The translations under genes were made by a program, and so were the position numbers. A model generated the notes under the pieces. That model was not told the origin of the DNA and made no database searches. It saw only the letters and a program-made list of their open reading frames with translations. Below, piece after piece: positions 59,913 through 64,000 of a stretch of 64,000 nucleotides of DNA. Origin of the DNA: CAVZYN01 sp963779515 (GTDB lineage Bacteria > Pseudomonadota > Alphaproteobacteria > Rhizobiales > Hyphomicrobiaceae); contig CAVZYN010000009.1 of the NCBI GenBank assembly GCA_963779515.1, forward strand, positions 310,001-374,000. The letters run 5' to 3'. Position 1 is the first letter of the stretch, and every line of letters starts with the position of its first letter.

Positions 59913-60934
59913 TGATGACGTTGCTGGCAATCCGCGATCTGCACCTGACCATGCGCAGCTACGACGGCGAAGCGCATGTGCTCGACGGTATCGACCTGTC
60001 GCTGGATCGCGGGCAGATCCGCGGCCTGGTCGGCGAAACGGGATGCGGCAAGTCGCTGACGGGATTGTCCATCTCGCGCCTCGTCGCGACGCCACCGGGA
60101 CGCTACCCGCGCGGGCGCATCCTATTCGACGGCCAGGATCTGATGTCGTTCGATGACCGGGCGATGCGAGCACTGCGGGGCCGGCGCATCGGCATGATAT
60201 TCCAGGACCCGACCACCAATCTCAACCCTGCGTTCCGCGTCAGCGAGCAGATGATCGATGTCGCGCTGCATGCCGGCGCGATCGATCCGGACGTGCTCGG
60301 CGTCGCGGCCGGTGCCTCCACACGACAGCGGCGGACGGCAGCGCGCCGGATCGCAATCGGCATGCTCGGCAAGGTCGGCATCCGCGATCCGGAGACGCGG
60401 GCGGACGATTATCCGCATCAGTTTTCCGGCGGCATGCGCCAGCGGGTCCTGATCGCCATGGCATTGATCGGCCGGCCTGACGTGCTGATCGCCGATGAAC
60501 CAACGACGGCGCTGGATGTCACCGTGCAGGCGCAGATCTTGACCCTGATCAAGGGCCTAGTGACCGAGTTCCAGATCGGCGTCCTGCTGATCACGCACAG
60601 TCTCGGCGTGGTGGCACAGACGTGCTCGCACGTTTCGGTCATGTATGCCGGCACTATCGTCGAGGATGGCCCCGTCCGGTCCGTCTTCGCCGCGCCGCGC
60701 CATCCCTATACGCGCGCGCTCCTGGAGGCACTGCCGCGTGCCGACACGGCGCGCGGCACGTTGAAGGGGCTTGCCGGATCGGTTCCCGACCTGATCCGTC
60801 CGCCCGTCGGCTGCCGGTTCGCGCCGCGCTGCGCGCACGCCGCGGCGATCTGCGCATCGACCAAACCGCAGTCGAACGAGATCGGTCCGCAACATGTTGC
60901 GGCCTGTCTCCGTCTGGCGGAGGTTGGTGCATGA
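59909..60934 (+). CDS. ABC transporter ATP-binding protein (DppD type)
   Basis: The 341-residue ATPase has Walker A GETGCGKSLTG, Q-loop GMIFQDPTTNLNPAF, signature FSGGMRQRVLIAMAL, Walker B VLIADEPTTALDVT and the switch His in LLITHSLGVVAQ. The C-terminal Cys-rich segment (VGCRFAPRCAHAAAICAS) is the oligopeptide-transporter domain. Starts at GTG 59909 or ATG 59912. It overlaps its neighbours on both sides. Confidence 0.94.
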   Translation: MMMTLLAIRDLHLTMRSYDGEAHVLDGIDLSLDRGQIRGLVGETGCGKSLTGLSISRLVATPPGRYPRGRILFDGQDLMSFDDRAMRALRGRRIGMIFQDPTTNLNPAFRVSEQMIDVALHAGAIDPDVLGVAAGASTRQRRTAARRIAIGMLGKVGIRDPETRADDYPHQFSGGMRQRVLIAMALIGRPDVLIADEPTTALDVTVQAQILTLIKGLVTEFQIGVLLITHSLGVVAQTCSHVSVMYAGTIVEDGPVRSVFAAPRHPYTRALLEALPRADTARGTLKGLAGSVPDLIRPPVGCRFAPRCAHAAAICASTKPQSNEIGPQHVAACLRLAEVGA

Positions 60935-61719
60935 CGTTGCTCGCACTTGAAAACGTTCACAAAGTCTACCGGTCGAATCGGCGCGACCCGGACGTTGTGG
61001 CACTGGATGATGTTTCGCTGTCCATTTTTCGCGGCGAGTGCCTGGGCCTCGTCGGCGAATCCGGCTCTGGAAAATCGACACTCACTCGCCTCGTTCTTGC
61101 GCTCGAGCCGCCGACGGCGGGCAGGATTTTCTACGATGGTCGCGATCTTGCGACGATTGCCGCTCGCGACCTGCGAGCATTGCGCGAAAAGATGCAGATC
61201 GTCTTTCAGGATCCTTACGCCTCGCTCAATCCGCGCATGAGCGTGCACGACATCATCGCGGAGCCGTTGGTTATCCATGCCGACCGCAGGCCGATGTCTC
61301 CGCGCCAGCGAAGTGCGCGCGTGCTGGAGCTTCTGATAACCGTCGGCCTGAAGCGCGAACACTTATGGCGCTACGCCCACGAGTTTTCCGGGGGACAGCG
61401 ACAGCGCATCTGCATCGCCCGCGCGTTAGCTCTTGAGCCGGAGTTTCTCATTCTCGATGAACCGACATCTGCACTTGATGTTTCGGTGCAAGCGCAGGTT
61501 CTGAACATGCTTCTGGAACTGCAGCAGCGGCTGAACCTGACTTATCTGTTCATCAGTCACGACCTTGGCGTCATTCGCTATATGGCTGATCGCGTGATGC
61601 TCCTGCGACAGGGTCGCGTCGTGGAAACCGGTGACACCGAAAGCATTTTCCACAGTCCAACTACGGAGTACGCACGGGCGCTGATTGCCGCAACCCCAAC
61701 TCTCGAGTTTTTGGAATAG
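60931..61719 (+). CDS. ABC transporter ATP-binding protein (DppF type)
   Basis: The 262-residue ATPase has Walker A GESGSGKSTLTR, Q-loop QIVFQDPYASLNPRM, signature FSGGQRQRICIARAL, Walker B FLILDEPTSALDVS and LFISHDLGVIRYMAD. It lacks the C-terminal Cys-rich extension found in many DppF proteins. It is the last gene of the transporter operon and overlaps the DppD-type gene by 4 bp. Confidence 0.94.
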   Translation: MTLLALENVHKVYRSNRRDPDVVALDDVSLSIFRGECLGLVGESGSGKSTLTRLVLALEPPTAGRIFYDGRDLATIAARDLRALREKMQIVFQDPYASLNPRMSVHDIIAEPLVIHADRRPMSPRQRSARVLELLITVGLKREHLWRYAHEFSGGQRQRICIARALALEPEFLILDEPTSALDVSVQAQVLNMLLELQQRLNLTYLFISHDLGVIRYMADRVMLLRQGRVVETGDTESIFHSPTTEYARALIAATPTLEFLE

Positions 61720-61761
61720 CTCATGCGACCCAACGTAATCCGATCTTCCTCCGAGGCTTTT

Positions 61762-61786
61762 GGGTTCTCGTTTTCAGTGAGAGCCC
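61762..61786 (+). terminator. Possible terminator hairpin after the ABC operon
   Basis: An 8-bp stem (GGGTTCTC / GAGAGCCC, one G-T pair) with a 9-nt loop lies 43 bp after the last transporter stop. No T-run follows, so termination is only possible. Confidence 0.35.
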
Positions 61787-61890
61787 ATTGCTGCGGTGCC
61801 GGCGATTTTCGATGCGTGGTTCGATGTCCGGATTGTCTTAGCGAAGCAGACGATACGCGGGTTAGATTGAACTGGCTGTAGCACAGCCGC

Positions 61891-62619
61891 GTGCTGCCAA
61901 GCCGCAAAGAAGAAGCCGTCAACAATCAGCTGCGGCCGTTGCACGGCAAGCTTTGGAATGGGCTCAAATACGTTCTCACCCGGCGCGGGCCGCTCAGCCT
62001 CAGTGTCAACCAAGGTGGCGGTTTCTTCCACTCACGCCCCGGACTGAACCGGCCGAATATTCAGCTCTACTTTTCACCAGTCAGTTACACCAAGCCCACG
62101 CCTGGTAAGCGGGCCTTGCTCAGTCCCGATCGGGAGCCAGGCTTTCTTCTCAGTGTCCAACCTTGCCGGCCGGCAAGTCGCGGCTATCTGCAGATCCGGT
62201 CCGCCGATCCCTTCGACACCCCGGTGATCGTTCCCAACTCTCTTGCAGAACCAAGTGACATCGACGACTTGTTGGAAGGCTGTGCCTTCCTGCGCAAGCT
62301 GGCGGCAACGCCCGCGTTGTCGGCCGTGATTGCTGACGAACTGCAGCCGGGTCGGACGGTTCAGACCCGCGACTAGATGATTGACGACATGCGCAACAGA
62401 GCCGCGACGGTCTATCATCCCGTATCGACCTTCCGGATGGTGCCGGACCAGGCAACATCGGTCGTCGATCACCGGCTCAAGGTCCACGGGCTGGACGCTT
62501 TGCGGATCGTCGATGCATCCGTGTTTCCCGCCGTGACATCCGGCAACACCAACGCGCCTGTGATCATGGTCGCGGAAAAAGGCGCCGATTTGATCCTCGC
62601 GGAGGCCGCCCAATGCTAG
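61891..62619 (+). pseudogene. GMC-family oxidoreductase remnant (5'-truncated, nonsense codon)
   Basis: The frame encodes the C-terminal half of a choline-dehydrogenase-like GMC flavoprotein (LTRRGPLSLSVNQGGGFF, IQLYFSPVSYTKPTPGKRAL, YHPVSTFRMVPD, RIVDASVFPAVTSGNTNAPVIMVAEKGADLI). The FAD-binding N-terminal half is missing. A TAG at 62374-62376 interrupts the frame between LQPGRTVQTRD and MIDDMRNRA, where intact relatives usually have Glu, so GAG to TAG is likely. The usual Cys of the VGTCRMG motif is also changed. A dead gene. Confidence 0.88.
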
Positions 62620-62679
62620 TTCCGCGCTTCCCGCCAATGCTGCCGGTCAGCCACACCGGCTACCAGGAGAGCTAGAAAC

Positions 62680-63978
62680 GTGCCGACAGATCTGTTCACG
62701 CCCGACAGCAAGATGGGCCCCTATTGGTGGGACCATGTGCCTCGTCCCGACCTTCCGCATCGAGACGTGCCGGCCAAAGCCGATGTCGTTGTTGTCGGCT
62801 CGGGATACACCGGGCTGCACGCCGCACTCCAGACCGCGCGCGGCGGACGGCACACCGTCGTTTTGGACGCGGAAGTTGCGGGTTTCGGTTGCAGCACGCG
62901 CAATGGCGGCCAGATCTCGACGAGCATCAAACCGTCCTACGAAGACTTGGCAAGGCGATACGGTGCCGAACGGGCATTCGCCATCCTCAAGGAGGGACAC
63001 GCCTCACTCGCTTGGATCAAGGACTTTGTCGCAGCCGAACAACTCGAATGCAACTTCGGCGTCGTTGGCCGCTTCCATGCCGCACACAACGCGTCGCAGT
63101 ACGACGCCCTGACCCAGCGAATTTCGAACCAACCGAAGGGGCTCGAAGTCGAAGCGCATGCCGTGCCACGCGCAGAGCAACACAGTGAGCTCGGGTCCGA
63201 GATCTACCCTGGCGGGGTCGTCTATTCATCCCATGCGTCTGTGGATCCGGGCCGGTACCATCAAGAGCTTCTTGAGCGTGTCCGTGCTGCGGGAGCAGAC
63301 ATCATCGCGCATTGTCCGGTCACTGCGATCGAGAGCACGAACGGCGGTTTCCGCATACGAACCTCGCGCGGCGTTGTCATTGCGCGCGGTGTGGTAATCG
63401 CAACCAATGGCTACACGGGCGGACTGACGCCGTGGCTCCAGCGCCGGGTGATACCGATCGGCAGCTACATGATCGCGACCGAACCGATCGAGCCATCCCT
63501 GATGGATCGTCTGATCCCGAAGAACCGGATTGTCAGCGATACGCGGAAGGTCGTCTATTATTATCGCGCCTCACCCGATCGGCGTCGCATCCTGTTTGGC
63601 GGACGGGTGTCACTCAACGAGACTGATCCCCGTGTTAGCGGGCCGAAACTGCACGCCGATATGGTTCAAATCTTTCCCGAGTTAGCCTCGACGAAAATCA
63701 GCCATTCCTGGTGCGGCTTCATCGCCTATACCTTCGACGAATTGATGCACGTGGGCCGCCACGAAGGGATGTACTACGCCATGGGATATTGCGGCGCCGG
63801 TGTCGGCACCGCCAGCTACTTCGGCATGCGGATCGGACAACAAGTTCTCGGTCGCACCGAGGGCAAGACAGCGCTCGATGGGATCAAGTTCGAGACCCGT
63901 CCGCTATACTACGGCAATCCCTGGTTCCTGGCCCCGTCGATCCTCTACTACCGCTGGCGGGACACGCGAACCGCTTAG
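62680..63978 (+). CDS. FAD-dependent oxidoreductase, DAO family (PuuB/OrdL-like)
   Basis: The 432-residue protein has a short lead (YWWDHVPRPDLP) typical of gamma-glutamylputrescine oxidase-like enzymes. The FAD fold VVVVGSGYTGLHAAL follows, then CSTRNGGQISTSIKPSY and a C-terminal EGMYYAMGYCGAGVGTASYFG that closes the FAD site. It would oxidise a secondary amine or amino-acid-like substrate with FAD. GTG 62680 follows AGGAGAG. It sits next to the dead GMC gene, as such enzymes often do in amine-degradation loci. Confidence 0.88.
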   Translation: MPTDLFTPDSKMGPYWWDHVPRPDLPHRDVPAKADVVVVGSGYTGLHAALQTARGGRHTVVLDAEVAGFGCSTRNGGQISTSIKPSYEDLARRYGAERAFAILKEGHASLAWIKDFVAAEQLECNFGVVGRFHAAHNASQYDALTQRISNQPKGLEVEAHAVPRAEQHSELGSEIYPGGVVYSSHASVDPGRYHQELLERVRAAGADIIAHCPVTAIESTNGGFRIRTSRGVVIARGVVIATNGYTGGLTPWLQRRVIPIGSYMIATEPIEPSLMDRLIPKNRIVSDTRKVVYYYRASPDRRRILFGGRVSLNETDPRVSGPKLHADMVQIFPELASTKISHSWCGFIAYTFDELMHVGRHEGMYYAMGYCGAGVGTASYFGMRIGQQVLGRTEGKTALDGIKFETRPLYYGNPWFLAPSILYYRWRDTRTA

Positions 63979-64000
63979 TGGCCGACCGAGGCGGATCTCG

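Noticed and set aside
1..64000. tRNA, rRNA, CRISPR arrays, prophage or integrase genes, replication origin
   Set aside because: No cloverleaf-like sequences, regular repeat-spacer arrays, phage genes or integrases were recognised by reading; a dedicated tRNA or riboswitch covariance search could still find small RNAs.

Overview
The window carries an almost complete photosynthesis gene cluster (PGC) of an anoxygenic phototrophic alphaproteobacterium, from about 0.4 to 48.5 kb. The gene set is type-II: pufL/pufM/puhA, LH1 pufBA, bacteriochlorophyll a synthesis, spheroidene/spirilloxanthin-type crt genes and PpsR. High GC, BphP/BphO inside the cluster, PpsR plus a B12-type antirepressor, DUF3422 next to bchO, and cycA behind pufM suggest a Rhizobiales/Hyphomicrobiales-like host. 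That assignment is inference; no rRNA is present. The aerobic cyclase acsF is present and bchE is not. crtB, crtI, puc genes and pufC are not in the window.

Layout. 1-0.3 kb: 3' end of a metal P-type ATPase. 0.4-7.6 kb, minus strand: small membrane protein, tspO, bchP, a PucC-family carrier, bchG, ppsR and ppaA/aerR. 7.9-22.2 kb, plus strand: bchF-N-B-H-L-M-lhaA-puhA-puhB-puhC-orf-acsF-puhE, mostly joined by 4-bp stop/start overlaps. 22.2-25.5 kb: hemA and dxs, which supply ALA and isoprenoid precursor. 25.7-29.6 kb: bphO-bphP-response regulator, a red/far-red sensing module. 29.8-36.2 kb: crtE-bchI-D-O, DUF3422 and a 52-aa membrane protein. 36.2-38.6 kb, minus strand: crtC and crtD, divergent from crtF and bchC-X-Y-Z-pufQ-B-A-L-M-cycA (38.8-48.5 kb). 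TGT-N12-ACA PpsR boxes lie in the ppaA/bchF, crtE, crtD/crtF and crtF/bchC intergenic regions. The last two are pairs spaced 8 bp apart and overlap recognisable -35/-10 elements.

48.5-64 kb is an accessory, partly decayed metabolic region. It holds a composite ORF made of pieces of a LysR regulator, a hydantoinase B subunit and an HpcH/HpaI aldolase; a class I aminotransferase; a repeat-rich stretch; an IclR regulator; a fused hydantoinase A/B (5-oxoprolinase-like) enzyme; a complete dipeptide-type ABC transporter; a truncated and nonsense-mutated GMC oxidoreductase; and a DAO-family FAD oxidoreductase. Together they look like uptake and breakdown of an oxoproline/hydantoin- or amine-like compound.

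The most notable anomaly is that three PGC genes (ppaA, bchH, crtD) each carry exactly one extra base that breaks an otherwise well-conserved reading frame. crtC also lacks a sensible start codon. Either the sequence has single-base insertion errors or this PGC is beginning to decay. Other points of interest are the swapped Asp/Asn pair at the QB site of the reaction centre, the unusual second cysteine position of PpsR, a probably leaderless bchG transcript, and strong intercistronic hairpins after pufA and after the ABC binding-protein gene.
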